From NCBI RefSeq assembly GCF_000378045.1, contig NZ_KB899090.1, positions 310,001 to 374,000 of the forward strand: a DNA stretch of 64,000 nucleotides. The letters are read 5' to 3'. Below, piece by piece: positions 50,198-59,315 of this stretch. The notes under the pieces were generated by a model. It ran no database searches, was not told the DNA's origin, and saw nothing but the letters and a program-made list of their open reading frames with translations. The DNA is from Marinobacterium rhizophilum DSM 18822 (GTDB taxonomy: Bacteria; Pseudomonadota; Gammaproteobacteria; Pseudomonadales; Balneatricaceae). Positions within the stretch are counted from its first letter, which is position 1; each line of letters starts with the position of its first letter. The position numbers were made by a program, and so were the translations under genes.

Positions 50198-50401
50198 ATG
50201 AGCAGCACACAGCAGACTGAAAAAACAGCAACGCAGATCGATATCAACAACATCGATCTGCAGGAAATTATTGACCGCGCCCACGCCGAGCGCGCCAAGG
50301 TGTTTCACGCGTTCTTCAAGTCGCTGTCGCTGAGCCGCATCCAGGTACTGCCAGTGTGGGAACACACATTCAAGCCGCTGTTCGCGCGCTTCAGCCACTG
50401 A
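50198..50401 (+). CDS. Small hypothetical protein (67 aa)
   Basis: A 67-residue protein: a hydrophilic N-terminus (MSSTQQTEKTATQ), then an acidic/amphipathic helix (LQEIIDRAHAERAKVFHAFF) and a hydrophobic C-terminus. A weak GAGG precedes the ATG at nine bases, and a strong terminator follows. It superficially resembles small alphaproteobacterial proteins with an A-x-x-R helix, but I cannot assign a family. Confidence 0.65.
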   Translation: MSSTQQTEKTATQIDINNIDLQEIIDRAHAERAKVFHAFFKSLSLSRIQVLPVWEHTFKPLFARFSH

Positions 50402-50453
50402 GTTACCGCTTTTCCTGCGATACTTTTTGACTTACTTGTTGTTCTTTTTTTTA

Positions 50454-50487
50454 GGTCGGCCCGGTTCTCCGGGTCCGGCCTTTTTTT
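50454..50487 (+). terminator. Rho-independent terminator
   Basis: GGTCGGCCCGG-TTCT-CCGGGTCCGGCC followed by seven T. It lies 53 bases after the small protein gene and cleanly ends its transcript. Confidence 0.88.
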
Positions 50488-50546
50488 ATGTTTTATGCGC
50501 AGGTGATGCTCAGGACGAATTCTGTGCCTGAGGCAAAGGGCTCCCC

Positions 50547-51308
50547 CTAAACACGCAAGCCGCCATCCATCTCGACGATACGCCCGGTAAAGTAGTCATT
50601 TTCAATAATGTACTGCAGCGTATGGGCCATTTCCGCTACGTCACCCAGACGCTTAAGCGGCACGGCCTGCAACATGCGCTCGATCGCTTCGGGTTTCATC
50701 TGCGCCGTCATTTCCGTGGCGATCACCCCCGGTGCAATGCCACCGACACGAATGTTGTAACGCGCCAGTTCGCCGGCCCAGCTGGTGACCATGGTTGCGA
50801 CGCCCGCTTTGGTGGCCGAATAGTTCGTCTGGCCCATATTACCGGCGCGTGATACCGACGAAATATTCACGATGACGCCACCCTCACCCTGCTCGGCCAT
50901 AATCGCTGCGGCTTCGCGCCCACAGAGAAAGGTGCCGGAAAGATTTACATCAACCACCGAGGACCACTGCTCAAAGCTCATTTTACCCACCAGTTTGCCA
51001 TCCCTGAGCTTGATCAGAAGGCCATCACGCATCAGGCCGGCATTGTTCACCAGGGCGTGAACGGCGCCAAAGTCACGTTTGATGGCGGCAAAAACCGCTT
51101 CCACCGGCCCCTCTTTGGAAATATCACACACATAACCACGCGCCCGTGCGCCCGCCTGCTCCAATTGCCGTACCGCCGCATCCAGACTGTCCTGGTTCAG
51201 ATCGATCAGCGCCAGCTGGCCACCCAGTGACGCCAGGTGCTGAGCCATACCGAAGCCAAGGCCGCGGGCACCGCCGGTGATAACAAATACTTTACCGTCA
51301 ATTTTCAT
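50547..51308 (-). CDS. Short-chain dehydrogenase/reductase (FabG-like)
   Basis: A 253-residue classical SDR. It has GGARGLGFGMA at 12-22, NNAGLMRDG, the catalytic NISSVSRAGNMGQTNYSATKAG (Ser, Tyr, Lys) and the C-terminal DYFTGRIVEMDGGLRV. It may act on 3-hydroxyacyl- or acetoacetyl-CoA, since a LiuR-like site lies upstream and acyl-CoA catabolism surrounds it. The start at 51308 is set by AGGAG eight bases before it; a frame extending to 51956 is spurious. Confidence 0.88.
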   Translation of the reverse strand: MKIDGKVFVITGGARGLGFGMAQHLASLGGQLALIDLNQDSLDAAVRQLEQAGARARGYVCDISKEGPVEAVFAAIKRDFGAVHALVNNAGLMRDGLLIKLRDGKLVGKMSFEQWSSVVDVNLSGTFLCGREAAAIMAEQGEGGVIVNISSVSRAGNMGQTNYSATKAGVATMVTSWAGELARYNIRVGGIAPGVIATEMTAQMKPEAIERMLQAVPLKRLGDVAEMAHTLQYIIENDYFTGRIVEMDGGLRV

Positions 51309-51347
51309 GGGGAGGCTCCTGTGCAGGGATGTTTCTTTGTTTAGAGC

Positions 51348-51391
51348 GTGGCTTGAGCCACTAAATTTTAAAGCGTGGTTTGAGGAACCAC
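51348..51391 (-). repeat. Tandem imperfect hairpins upstream of SDR gene
   Basis: Two units 27 bp apart: GTGGCT-TG-AGCCAC (51348-51361) and GTGGTT-TGAGG-AACCAC (51375-51391), each preceded by AGC or AAGC. They lie between the LiuR-like site and the SDR start. They could form 5'-leader hairpins or be paired operator sites. Confidence 0.45.
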
Positions 51392-51392
51392 A

Positions 51393-51410
51393 GTTAACGT
51401 TAACGTAAAG
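51393..51410 (-). promoter_or_regulatory. LiuR-like operator before SDR gene
   Basis: GTTAACGTTAACGTAAAG fits the ACGT-N2-ACGT palindrome shared with the sites at 61519 and 61821. Position about 85 bp before the SDR start suits a promoter operator. Confidence 0.6.
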
Positions 51411-51504
51411 ACTACCTCGACGCGGCACCGAAGGCGAGAGAAAATAGGTGATTACCCTTATTTTAGCGTTGTAAATACCGCCCTGACGCCAGCCGCTGGC
51501 GCAC

Positions 51505-51536
51505 AAAAAACGGCGAACTTTCGTCCGCCGTTTTTT
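51505..51536. terminator. Bidirectional terminator after prpE
   Basis: AAAAAACGGCG and CGCCGTTTTTT form a strong stem with poly-T on both strands. For prpE (minus strand) it lies 29 bases past the stop. No plus-strand gene ends here. Confidence 0.85.
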
Positions 51537-51564
51537 ATGTGTGCAAGGCGTAAAGGCAGACGCC

Positions 51565-53454
51565 TTATACCAGCCCGGCCTGCTCCATGGCCGCGCTGAT
51601 TTCCGGCAGGATACTTTCATCGTCGATAGTCGAGGGGGTCTTGTAGCTCTCACCCACGGCAATCTTGCGCAGAATAGCGCGCAGAATCTTGCCCGAACGG
51701 GTCTTGGGCAAACGCTGTACCACCAGCACACGACGGAAGCAGGCCAAGGCGCCGACCTGATCACGTACCCGCTGTACCAGCTCGGCCTGCAGTGTCGCCT
51801 CGCTGATCGCCACACCAGACTGCAGCACCACCAGGCCCACCGGCAGCTGCCCCTTGAGTGCATCCTGCACACCGATAACCGCGCACTCCGCAACGGCCGG
51901 GTGGCCAGATACAACCTCCTCCATTTCGCCCGTGGAGAGCCTGTGCCCCGACACATTGATCACATCGTCGGTACGCCCGGTGATGAAGACGTAGCCATCC
52001 GCATCCTTAAAGCCGCCATCGCCGGTATGGTAGTAACCGGGAAACAGGCTCAGATAGGCGTCTGCAAAGCGCTCCGGCTGATTCCAGATACTCCAGGCCA
52101 CGCCCGGTGGCATTGGCAGGCGCACGCAGATGTTGCCGGATTCGCCCGCCGCCACTTCCTCGCCCGCAGCATCCAGCACTCGAATGTCATAGCCGGGAAT
52201 GGGCTTGTTGGTGGAGCCCAGGCGTGGCGCCGAGGGTGCATCCCAGCCCATCATGGCGGAGGTCATGGGCCAGCCGGTTTCGGTCTGCCACCAGTGATCC
52301 ATCACCGGTACCCCGAGAAGGCCGGCGAGCCAGTCATGGGTGGACGAATCCAGCTTTTCACCGGCAACGAACAGCCGCTTGAGACTCGACAGGTCATGTC
52401 GCCTGCACAATTCGCCGTCCGGATCCTCCTTGCGGATGGCGCGAAAAGCCGTTGGGGCGCAGAACATGGCATTGACGCCATAATCTTCAATCACCCGCCA
52501 GTAGGCACCGGCGTCGGGTGTGCGTATGGGCTTGCCCTCGTAGAACACCGCGCTGCAGCCCCCCATGAGCGGGCCATAGACGATGAACGAGTGGCCGACC
52601 ACCCAGCCAATATCCGACGCACCCCACCACACATCGCCGGGCTCCATGCCATAGACATTGCGCAGCGCGTACAGCAGTGCCACCGCGTGGCCACCGTTGT
52701 CACGCACAATGCCCTTGGGCTGCCCGGTCGTGCCCGAGGTGTAGAGAATGTAAAGAGGATCGGCACCCTGCACCGGCACGCAGCCGGCCGGCGCCACTCC
52801 CGCCTGAACCGCATGCCAGTCCAGATCCTGCGGCGCATGCATGTCGGCCTGCAGCAGGGGGCGCTGCAGCACCAGGGTATGCGCCGGCTTGTGTGTCGCC
52901 AGGTCAATGGCCTTGTCGACCAGAGGCTTGTAGGCGATGGTCTTGTCCATCTCGATGCCACAGGATGCGGTCAGTATTAACTTCGGCTTGGCATCGTCTA
53001 TGCGCACCGCCAGCTCGTTGGCCGCAAAGCCGCCGAACACCACCGAATGCACCGCACCGAGCCTGGCGCAGGCCAGCATGGCCACCGCCGCTTCCGGCAC
53101 CATCGGCATGTAGATCACCACACGGTCGCCCTTGGTCACACCCAGCTTGTGCAGCGCACCGGCAAATAGGGCTACCCGGTCCAGCAGTTCGCGATAGGTG
53201 ATTGCCTGGCGGACGCCGCTGACCGGAGAGTCGTAATAAAGTGCCACCCGGTCGCCACGGCCCTGCTCGACCTGCCAGTCCAGCGCCAGGTAACAGCTGT
53301 TGAGCTCGCCGTCGGCAAACCAGCAATGGCTGCCCTGGGGTGTTTGTTGCAGGATGGTTTGCGGCTTTTTGAACCAGGCGATCTGTTCAGCCTGCTGCGC
53401 CCAGTAAGTCTGCGGATCTTCCAGAGACTGACGATAGACATTGCTGTAGTCCAT
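51565..53454 (-). CDS. prpE: Propionyl-CoA synthetase PrpE
   Basis: A 629-residue AMP-forming acyl-CoA synthetase. It has YILYTSGTTGQPKGIVRDNGG, DVWWGASDIGWVVGHSFIVYGPL and WWQTETGWPM. The C-terminal catalytic lysine is in LPKTRSGKILRAILRKIA. The DYSNVYRQSLEDPQTYWAQQA N-terminus is PrpE/ACSS3-like. It activates propionate to propionyl-CoA. The start has GAGG seven bases upstream. mmsB ends 81 bp upstream in the same direction. Confidence 0.92.
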   Translation of the reverse strand: MDYSNVYRQSLEDPQTYWAQQAEQIAWFKKPQTILQQTPQGSHCWFADGELNSCYLALDWQVEQGRGDRVALYYDSPVSGVRQAITYRELLDRVALFAGALHKLGVTKGDRVVIYMPMVPEAAVAMLACARLGAVHSVVFGGFAANELAVRIDDAKPKLILTASCGIEMDKTIAYKPLVDKAIDLATHKPAHTLVLQRPLLQADMHAPQDLDWHAVQAGVAPAGCVPVQGADPLYILYTSGTTGQPKGIVRDNGGHAVALLYALRNVYGMEPGDVWWGASDIGWVVGHSFIVYGPLMGGCSAVFYEGKPIRTPDAGAYWRVIEDYGVNAMFCAPTAFRAIRKEDPDGELCRRHDLSSLKRLFVAGEKLDSSTHDWLAGLLGVPVMDHWWQTETGWPMTSAMMGWDAPSAPRLGSTNKPIPGYDIRVLDAAGEEVAAGESGNICVRLPMPPGVAWSIWNQPERFADAYLSLFPGYYHTGDGGFKDADGYVFITGRTDDVINVSGHRLSTGEMEEVVSGHPAVAECAVIGVQDALKGQLPVGLVVLQSGVAISEATLQAELVQRVRDQVGALACFRRVLVVQRLPKTRSGKILRAILRKIAVGESYKTPSTIDDESILPEISAAMEQAGLV

Positions 53455-53504
53455 TGCGCTACCTCGTTTATTGTTGTTCTGAAGAATCGAGAGGATGAAC
53501 CGTC

Positions 53505-53525
53505 GGAGCGGCGCGGCGCCGCTCC
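53505..53525 (-). terminator. Intercistronic GC hairpin
   Basis: GGAGCGGC / GCCGCTCC stem with a short loop between mmsB and prpE. No T-run, so it may be partial termination or mRNA processing rather than a full stop. Confidence 0.45.
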
Positions 53526-53535
53526 TGCAAAAGCC

Positions 53536-54429
53536 TCAATCGCTGTCGCGGTAGAGATTGAGCACGCTGGAGAAATCCAGCGTGCCGTTGCCCTTGGCCT
53601 TGTGCAGGCTAAAAAGGGCACGGGCGGCGGAGCCCATCGGGACAGGCGCGGCACTCTGCTGGCTCAGGTCCATGGCCAGCCCCAGGTCCTTGAACATCAG
53701 GTTGGTCTGAAAACCGCCCTGATACCCCTTGGAGGCCGGTGCGGTATCCATCACGCCCGGCCAGGGGTTATAAACATTCAGCGCCCAGTTGCCGCCGGAG
53801 CTTTGCTTCATGATTTCGGACAGGACGGCGGGATCGAGGCCATTCCTGACCCCCATGTTGAGCGCTTCGCAGGTACCGGCCATCAGGATCGCCAGCATCA
53901 TGTTGTTACAGGCCTTGGCGATCTGGCCGGCACCGTGGTCGCCGGCATGGAAGATGTTCTTGCCCATCACGTCGAGCACCGGCTTGGCACGCTCAAACTG
54001 GGCCACCGAGGCACCCACCATAAAACTCAGGGTGCCCGCCTGAGCCCCACCCACGCCGCCGGAGACCGGCGCATCGATAAAGTCGCGCCCGCGTTCTGCG
54101 GCGATGGCTGCGACCCGTTTGGCCACGTCGGCCTCGATGGTGGAGCAATCGATGATCAGGCTGCTGGGAGCGATCAGCTCCAGTAGCGGCTCAGGCCCGC
54201 TGACGTAAAGCCCTTCGACATGACGCCCGGCCGGCAACATGGAAATGACGAACTCGGCATCCTTTACCGCGTCTGCCGCGCTGGCTGCCTGCAGGCAGCC
54301 TTCGGCCACCGCGTGGGCCAGGGCCTCGGCGGACAGATCGAACGCCTGTACCCGGTGGCCGGCCGCCGCCAGATTGTGGGCCATGGGGCCACCCATGTTA
54401 CCCAGTCCGATGAATGCGATCGTTGCCAT
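53536..54429 (-). CDS. mmsB: 3-hydroxyisobutyrate dehydrogenase
   Basis: A 297-residue NAD-dependent dehydrogenase. It has the Rossmann IAFIGLGNMGGPMAHNLAAAG, substrate-site FIDAPVSGGVGGAQAGTLSFM, and the catalytic lysine in HAGDHGAGQIAKACNNMM. It oxidises 3-hydroxyisobutyrate to methylmalonate semialdehyde in valine breakdown. Other valine-pathway genes lie upstream in the same direction. Confidence 0.94.
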   Translation of the reverse strand: MATIAFIGLGNMGGPMAHNLAAAGHRVQAFDLSAEALAHAVAEGCLQAASAADAVKDAEFVISMLPAGRHVEGLYVSGPEPLLELIAPSSLIIDCSTIEADVAKRVAAIAAERGRDFIDAPVSGGVGGAQAGTLSFMVGASVAQFERAKPVLDVMGKNIFHAGDHGAGQIAKACNNMMLAILMAGTCEALNMGVRNGLDPAVLSEIMKQSSGGNWALNVYNPWPGVMDTAPASKGYQGGFQTNLMFKDLGLAMDLSQQSAAPVPMGSAARALFSLHKAKGNGTLDFSSVLNLYRDSD

Positions 54430-54506
54430 GATTATTATCCTTTTGTTGGAGCGACCAGCCCGCGCTGCAGGCCTGTCGCCAATTGATCGGTATCGACCCG
54501 CGGTGG

Positions 54507-55610
54507 TCAGAGATCCGCCAGCGGGTGTTCCTGCTCAAAGGGGTTCGCAAACAGCTCGGCAAGGAAAGCCGGATCCACCGCCTCCAGCGAGGAATAGCGC
54601 CATTGCGGCTGACCGTCCTTGTCGATCAGCAGGGCACGCACACCTTCGGCGAACTCACCATGGCGGCAGCACTGAATAGACAACTCCAGTTCCTGCTGAA
54701 AGACTTCGCGCAGCGACAGGTGACGGCAGCGCTGCAGCTGCCCGGCAATCAGCTTCAGCGACAGCGGACTGCCGTTGCGCACGGCTTTTTGTGCCCGCAG
54801 CACCCATTTGTCGTCGGTTTCCATGCTCAGCAGCGCCGCCACAATGGCCTCGACGCTGTCGTGATCGGTCAGGGTGCGGATCAGGTCGAAATGCCCGCGG
54901 ATCGGCGCCGCCATCTCGCTGAACGCTGGGCGGGATTCGCTTTCGAGTTCGCGCAGCACCCGGCTGACGGTACCGCCTGCATCCCCGTTCCAGCACTCGC
55001 TGGCCAGACGACTCAGCAGACCGTCGCGAAGACCCGCATCGATGGCTCGGTCCGCCAGGCCGAGGAAGATGGCATCGCGGGCGTTAATGGGATTACCGGT
55101 GAGCCCCAGAAACAGGCCGGTGCCGCCGGGCATGCGGTTCAAAAACCAGCTGCCCCCCACATCCGGGTACAGACCGATGCTGACCTCCGGCATGGCCAGG
55201 TGCGATGTCTGCGTCACGACGCGGTGACTGCAGCCATTCATCAACCCCATGCCGCCCCCCATGACGATGCCGCTGCCCCAGCAAATAATGGGCTTGGTAC
55301 TCGTATGAATGGCATAGTCGAGGCGGTATTCACGGGTAAAGAACGCTTGCGGGAAGTCCGCCGCGGCCTCGCCGGTCATGGCCTTGTACAGATTGACGAT
55401 ATCGCCGCCGGCACAGAACGCCTTGTCGCCGGCACTGTCCAGCAGGATCGCCACAATGCGATCATCCGCCTGCCAGCGATCCAGCTGCGGCTGAATCAGG
55501 TCGATCATTTCCAGCGTCAGCGCATTGAGGGAACGTTCGGCGTTGAGGCGGATCTCGCCGATCAGGTGACCGTCCGCGGTCGGGTATTCGGTAAAGAGTA
55601 CGGCGCTCAT
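54507..55610 (-). CDS. 3-hydroxyisobutyryl-CoA hydrolase
   Basis: A 367-residue crotonase-fold enzyme. It has DSAGDKAFCAGGDIVNLYK, CWGSGIVMGGGMGLMNGCSHRVVTQ, and PEVSIGLYPDVGGSWFLNRMPG. The longer C-terminal part and the GLYPDVGGSWFLNR signature set it apart from hydratases and match HIBCH. It hydrolyses 3-hydroxyisobutyryl-CoA. The start at 55610 is set by GAGGAG seven bases upstream. Confidence 0.9.
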   Translation of the reverse strand: MSAVLFTEYPTADGHLIGEIRLNAERSLNALTLEMIDLIQPQLDRWQADDRIVAILLDSAGDKAFCAGGDIVNLYKAMTGEAAADFPQAFFTREYRLDYAIHTSTKPIICWGSGIVMGGGMGLMNGCSHRVVTQTSHLAMPEVSIGLYPDVGGSWFLNRMPGGTGLFLGLTGNPINARDAIFLGLADRAIDAGLRDGLLSRLASECWNGDAGGTVSRVLRELESESRPAFSEMAAPIRGHFDLIRTLTDHDSVEAIVAALLSMETDDKWVLRAQKAVRNGSPLSLKLIAGQLQRCRHLSLREVFQQELELSIQCCRHGEFAEGVRALLIDKDGQPQWRYSSLEAVDPAFLAELFANPFEQEHPLADL

Positions 55611-55621
55611 CAAACAGCTCC

Positions 55622-56398
55622 TCAGCGGTTTTTCCATTGCGGTTTGCGCTTCTCGAGAAAGGCGTTAACCCCCTCGCGTTGATCCTCGCTATGGAACAGA
55701 TCCACGAACAGCTCACGCTCCAGGATATAGCCCTGATCCAGCGGCCGGCTGCGGCCAGACTGGATCAGCGTCTTGCAGGCACTCACGGCCACCGGGCTCT
55801 GGTCGGCGACCTGCTCGGCCAGTGCCAGGGCACGTTCCAGTCCCTCGCCGGTGGCAACCACTTCTTCCACCAGCCCAATTTTTTCAGCCCGGGCAGCGTC
55901 GATGCGCTCGCCGCACAGGATCATGCGCTTGGCCCAGCCCTCGCCCACCAGCAACGCCAGATTCTGGGTGCCGCCGGCGCAGGGCAGCAGGCCAACCTTG
56001 GCTTCCGGCAACGCCATCTGCGCCTGTTCCTCGGCAATGCGGATATCGCAGGCCAGCGCTACTTCGAGCCCGCCCCCCATGGCAAAGCCGTTGATGGCCG
56101 CGATGGAGACGCCGCGAAAACGACTCAGCGACTCGAACGCCTCCCCGAAACAGCGCGCCATGTCCCGCGCCACCGCACGATCTCCCTCGGCGAACAGCTT
56201 GAGGTCCGCCCCGGCGGAGAAAAACTTCTCGCCCTGGCCGGTCAGCACCAGGGCATAGATATCGCGATCCTCATTGAGCTCTTCCACCAGCGCCTTGAGG
56301 CCCTTGAGACTCTGGGCTGTCCAGGTATTGGCCGGCGGGTTGTTCATGGTGACCAGCGCCACATAGCCCCGGCGTTCACAGATCAGACTGTCGCTCAT
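55622..56398 (-). CDS. Enoyl-CoA hydratase
   Basis: A 258-residue crotonase. It has GEKFFSAGADLKLFAEG (oxyanion-hole region), AINGFAMGGGLEVALACDIRIAEE and ALPEAKVGLLPCAGGTQNL. In the operon it probably hydrates methacrylyl-CoA to 3-hydroxyisobutyryl-CoA. A GGGAG lies seven bases before the ATG. Eleven bases separate it from the hydrolase. Confidence 0.9.
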   Translation of the reverse strand: MSDSLICERRGYVALVTMNNPPANTWTAQSLKGLKALVEELNEDRDIYALVLTGQGEKFFSAGADLKLFAEGDRAVARDMARCFGEAFESLSRFRGVSIAAINGFAMGGGLEVALACDIRIAEEQAQMALPEAKVGLLPCAGGTQNLALLVGEGWAKRMILCGERIDAARAEKIGLVEEVVATGEGLERALALAEQVADQSPVAVSACKTLIQSGRSRPLDQGYILERELFVDLFHSEDQREGVNAFLEKRKPQWKNR

Positions 56399-56426
56399 CG
56401 TGTTGCTCCCCGTTCCTTATATGCCG

Positions 56427-57584
56427 CTACAGCAGCTCGGCGGCATTTTCGCTCAGCAGCCGGCGCGAGATAATCAGCCGCATGACTTCGTTTGTGCCTT
56501 CCAGAATGCGGTGCACGCGGCTGTCGCGTAGATAGCGCTCCAGCGGGTACTCCTTGATATAGCCATTGCCGCCATGCAGCTGCAGTGCCTCGTCACAGAC
56601 CCGGAACCCCACATCGGTGGCAAAACGCTTGGCCATGGCGCAGTAGGTCGAGGCATCGACATGACCCTGATCCAGCTTGCTGGCCGCCAGACGCACCAGC
56701 TGACGCGCGGCGACCAGTTCGGTTGCCATGTCGGCCAGCTTGAACTGCAGTGCCTGAAAATCCGCCAGCCGCTTGCCGAACTGGCGCCGCTCCAGCATGT
56801 AGGCCCGCGCCTCGTTCAACGCCTGCTGCGCGGTACCCAGCGAGCAGGTGGCAATGTTGATACGGCCGCCATCCAGCCCTTTCATGGCCAGCTTGAAGCC
56901 TTCGCCTTCCGATGCCAGCAGATTGGCGACCGGCACTTTCACATCATCGAAGGTAATCATGCGGGTCGGCTGGCTGTTCCAGCCCAGCTTGTCTTCCTTG
57001 CGGCCGTAACTGATGCCGTCACTGTCGGCATCGATCACCAGGGCCGAAATCCCCGCCGCGCCGGCCCCGCCTGTTCTGGCCATAACGACCAGCACGTCGG
57101 TGCTGCCGGCGCCGGAAATAAAGCATTTGCTGCCGTTGACGACGTAGTGGTCACCTTCACGCCGCGCTGTGGTTTTCAGCGACGCGGCATCGGAGCCGGC
57201 ATTGGGCTCGGTCAGGCAGTAGGAACCCAGCTTTCCACCACTGATCAGCTCGGCGGCGTACTTGTCGCGCACCCCGTCGGTGCCGAAGGTCGCCACCATC
57301 CAGGTCACCATGTTGTGAATGGTAAGATAGGCGGTGGTGGACGTGCAGCCCATGGCCAGCTGCTCGAAAATAATGTGCGAATCCAGCCGGCTCAGTCCCA
57401 TGCCGCCCTGTTCCTCGGCGGTATAGAGTCCGCAGAAGCCCAGTTCACCGGCCTTCTTCAGCACGTCCACCGGAAAGTGAGCCTGCTGGTCCCACTCCCC
57501 CGCGTGGGGCGCGAGTTCGTTTTCGGCAAAGGCGCGCGCCATGTCGGCGAACGCCTGCTGCTCTTCGTTTAATTCAAAATCCAT
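56427..57584 (-). CDS. Acyl-CoA dehydrogenase (isobutyryl-CoA type)
   Basis: A 385-residue flavoprotein with the typical DFELNEEQQAFADMARAFA N-terminus, YCLTEPNAGSDAASLKT, and the C-terminal ALQLHGGNGYIKEYPLERYLRDSRVHRILEGTNEVMRLII, in which the catalytic Glu is in EGTNEV. Operon position indicates isobutyryl-CoA to methacrylyl-CoA. The start follows GGAGG. Confidence 0.9.
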   Translation of the reverse strand: MDFELNEEQQAFADMARAFAENELAPHAGEWDQQAHFPVDVLKKAGELGFCGLYTAEEQGGMGLSRLDSHIIFEQLAMGCTSTTAYLTIHNMVTWMVATFGTDGVRDKYAAELISGGKLGSYCLTEPNAGSDAASLKTTARREGDHYVVNGSKCFISGAGSTDVLVVMARTGGAGAAGISALVIDADSDGISYGRKEDKLGWNSQPTRMITFDDVKVPVANLLASEGEGFKLAMKGLDGGRINIATCSLGTAQQALNEARAYMLERRQFGKRLADFQALQFKLADMATELVAARQLVRLAASKLDQGHVDASTYCAMAKRFATDVGFRVCDEALQLHGGNGYIKEYPLERYLRDSRVHRILEGTNEVMRLIISRRLLSENAAELL

Positions 57585-57608
57585 GCATGTGCCTCCGCGA
57601 GGATCCAG

Positions 57609-57630
57609 CGAGGGCGTCGCAGCGCCCTCG
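57609..57630 (-). other. Intercistronic hairpin between mmsA and acyl-CoA dehydrogenase gene
   Basis: CGAGGGCG-TCGCAG-CGCCCTCG, an 8-bp perfect stem in a 58-bp gap. No T-run. It could set the relative amounts of the two messages by stabilising or partly terminating the mmsA RNA. Confidence 0.45.
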
Positions 57631-57642
57631 GGAATGCGCCTG

Positions 57643-59136
57643 TTACTTCAACTGAATCGTCATGTTGGGACCGCCGGCAATATCATCCTCGAACCAGCGC
57701 GCGGTCACGGTCTTGGTTTCAGTGTAGAAACGCACCGCCTGCTTGCCATAGGCATGCTGATCGCCATAGAAGGATTTTCTCCAGCCGGTGAACGAGAAGA
57801 ATGGCAGGGGCACCGGCACCGGCACGTTGATACCGACCTGGCCGACCTGAATCTCGTGCTGGTACTTGCGTGCCGCAGCCCCGGAGGCGGTGAAGATCGA
57901 AGTCCCGTTACCATACGGATTGGCATTGATCAGCTCGATGGCCTCATCCAGCGTGTCCGCTTCAATGGCCACCAGCACCGGACCGAAGATCTCCTCACGG
58001 TAGATCGACATCTGCGGCGTTACCTTGGTGAACAGCGTCGGGCCGACCCAGTTGCCGTCCGGTGCACCTTCCACCACACATTCACTGCCATCGAGCACGC
58101 AGTCCGCGCCCGCATCCTTGCCTTCCTGGATAAAGCGCAGCACCCGCTCACGGGCCTGGGGATTGATCAGGGGACCATAACCGGCCTTGGGATCATCCCA
58201 GCGACCCGGACGCACCTGGGCCAGGGCTTCTCGCAGCTCCGGAATCCAGTTGCGGGACTCGCCGACGAACACCGCCACCGAAATGGCCATGCAGCGCTGG
58301 CCGCCAGCGCCCACGGACGCCCCCACCAGGTTATTGATCACATGCTGCTTCTGCGCATCCGGCATGATCACCATATGGTTCTTCGCACCCGCGAAGGCCT
58401 GTACGCGCTTCATGTTGGCCGTACCGGTGCGGTAAATATGCTCACCGACGGCAACCGAGCCCACAAAGGAGATAGCCGGGACATCGGGGTGATGCAGAAT
58501 CTGGTCGACCTGCTCCTTGCCACCATGAACAACCTGCAGCAGGCCATCCGGCGCCCCCGCTTCCTTGAACAGCTCCGCCAGGCGCATCGGCGTCAGGGGG
58601 TCCTGTTCGGACGGTTTCAGTACAAAGGTGTTGCCACAGGCAATCGCCATGGGAAACATCCACAACGGAATCATGGCCGGGAAATTAAAGGGGGTGATGC
58701 CGGCGCAGACGCCCAGCGGCTGGGTGTAGCTGTAGCAATCAATCTTGCGGGCCACGTTTTCAACAGTCTCGCCCATGGACAGGGAGGCAATGTTGCAGGC
58801 GTGCTCCACCACCTCGATACCGCGCCAGACATCACCCTTGGCATCCTCAAATGTCTTGCCGGTTTCCTTCGCCAGAATCGTGGCGATCTCGTCGTGGTGC
58901 TGCTTGAGCAGGTCCTGGTAGCGCAGCATCAGGCGCGCGCGCTCGGACACCGGCGTCTCTTTCCAGCTTTCAAAGGCCTTTTTGGCCGTTGCCACCGCCA
59001 GATCGACTTCCTCGGTCGTGGCACAGGGCACCTGTGCGATGACTTCCTGGGTGGCAGGGTCGGTCAGCGGAATCCACTGCTGTGTTTCACTGCGGCGCAT
59101 TTCACCGCCAATCAGAAGAGGAACATGCTGTGTCAT
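57643..59136 (-). CDS. mmsA: Methylmalonate-semialdehyde dehydrogenase (CoA-acylating)
   Basis: A 497-residue aldehyde dehydrogenase. It has [42 protein letters not shown], and the catalytic Cys in [17 protein letters not shown]. These are MmsA hallmarks. It converts methylmalonate semialdehyde to propionyl-CoA. The start at 59136 follows AGGTGAT; a longer frame (59178) has weak support. mmsR is divergent, as in Pseudomonas mmsR-mmsAB. Confidence 0.94.
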   Translation of the reverse strand: MTQHVPLLIGGEMRRSETQQWIPLTDPATQEVIAQVPCATTEEVDLAVATAKKAFESWKETPVSERARLMLRYQDLLKQHHDEIATILAKETGKTFEDAKGDVWRGIEVVEHACNIASLSMGETVENVARKIDCYSYTQPLGVCAGITPFNFPAMIPLWMFPMAIACGNTFVLKPSEQDPLTPMRLAELFKEAGAPDGLLQVVHGGKEQVDQILHHPDVPAISFVGSVAVGEHIYRTGTANMKRVQAFAGAKNHMVIMPDAQKQHVINNLVGASVGAGGQRCMAISVAVFVGESRNWIPELREALAQVRPGRWDDPKAGYGPLINPQARERVLRFIQEGKDAGADCVLDGSECVVEGAPDGNWVGPTLFTKVTPQMSIYREEIFGPVLVAIEADTLDEAIELINANPYGNGTSIFTASGAAARKYQHEIQVGQVGINVPVPVPLPFFSFTGWRKSFYGDQHAYGKQAVRFYTETKTVTARWFEDDIAGGPNMTIQLK

Positions 59137-59315
59137 TGCTATCACCTGTTTATGGTTACTGTTATCGGGTGTTATCACGGCGGCCGGTCTGGGCCGTTAC
59201 TGCACAATAGGTTCTTTGTACCATGGAGGGCGGGCTGGGCTGATTGATAATCTTGCGCACTTGATGGACTATATTGTCATCCACTACATAGTTTCCCCAA
59301 CTCAGGACTGGCGCC

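Noticed and set aside
57541-59247. 568-codon plus-strand frame opposite mmsA
   Set aside because: Antisense shadow of mmsA; no motif or plausible start context.
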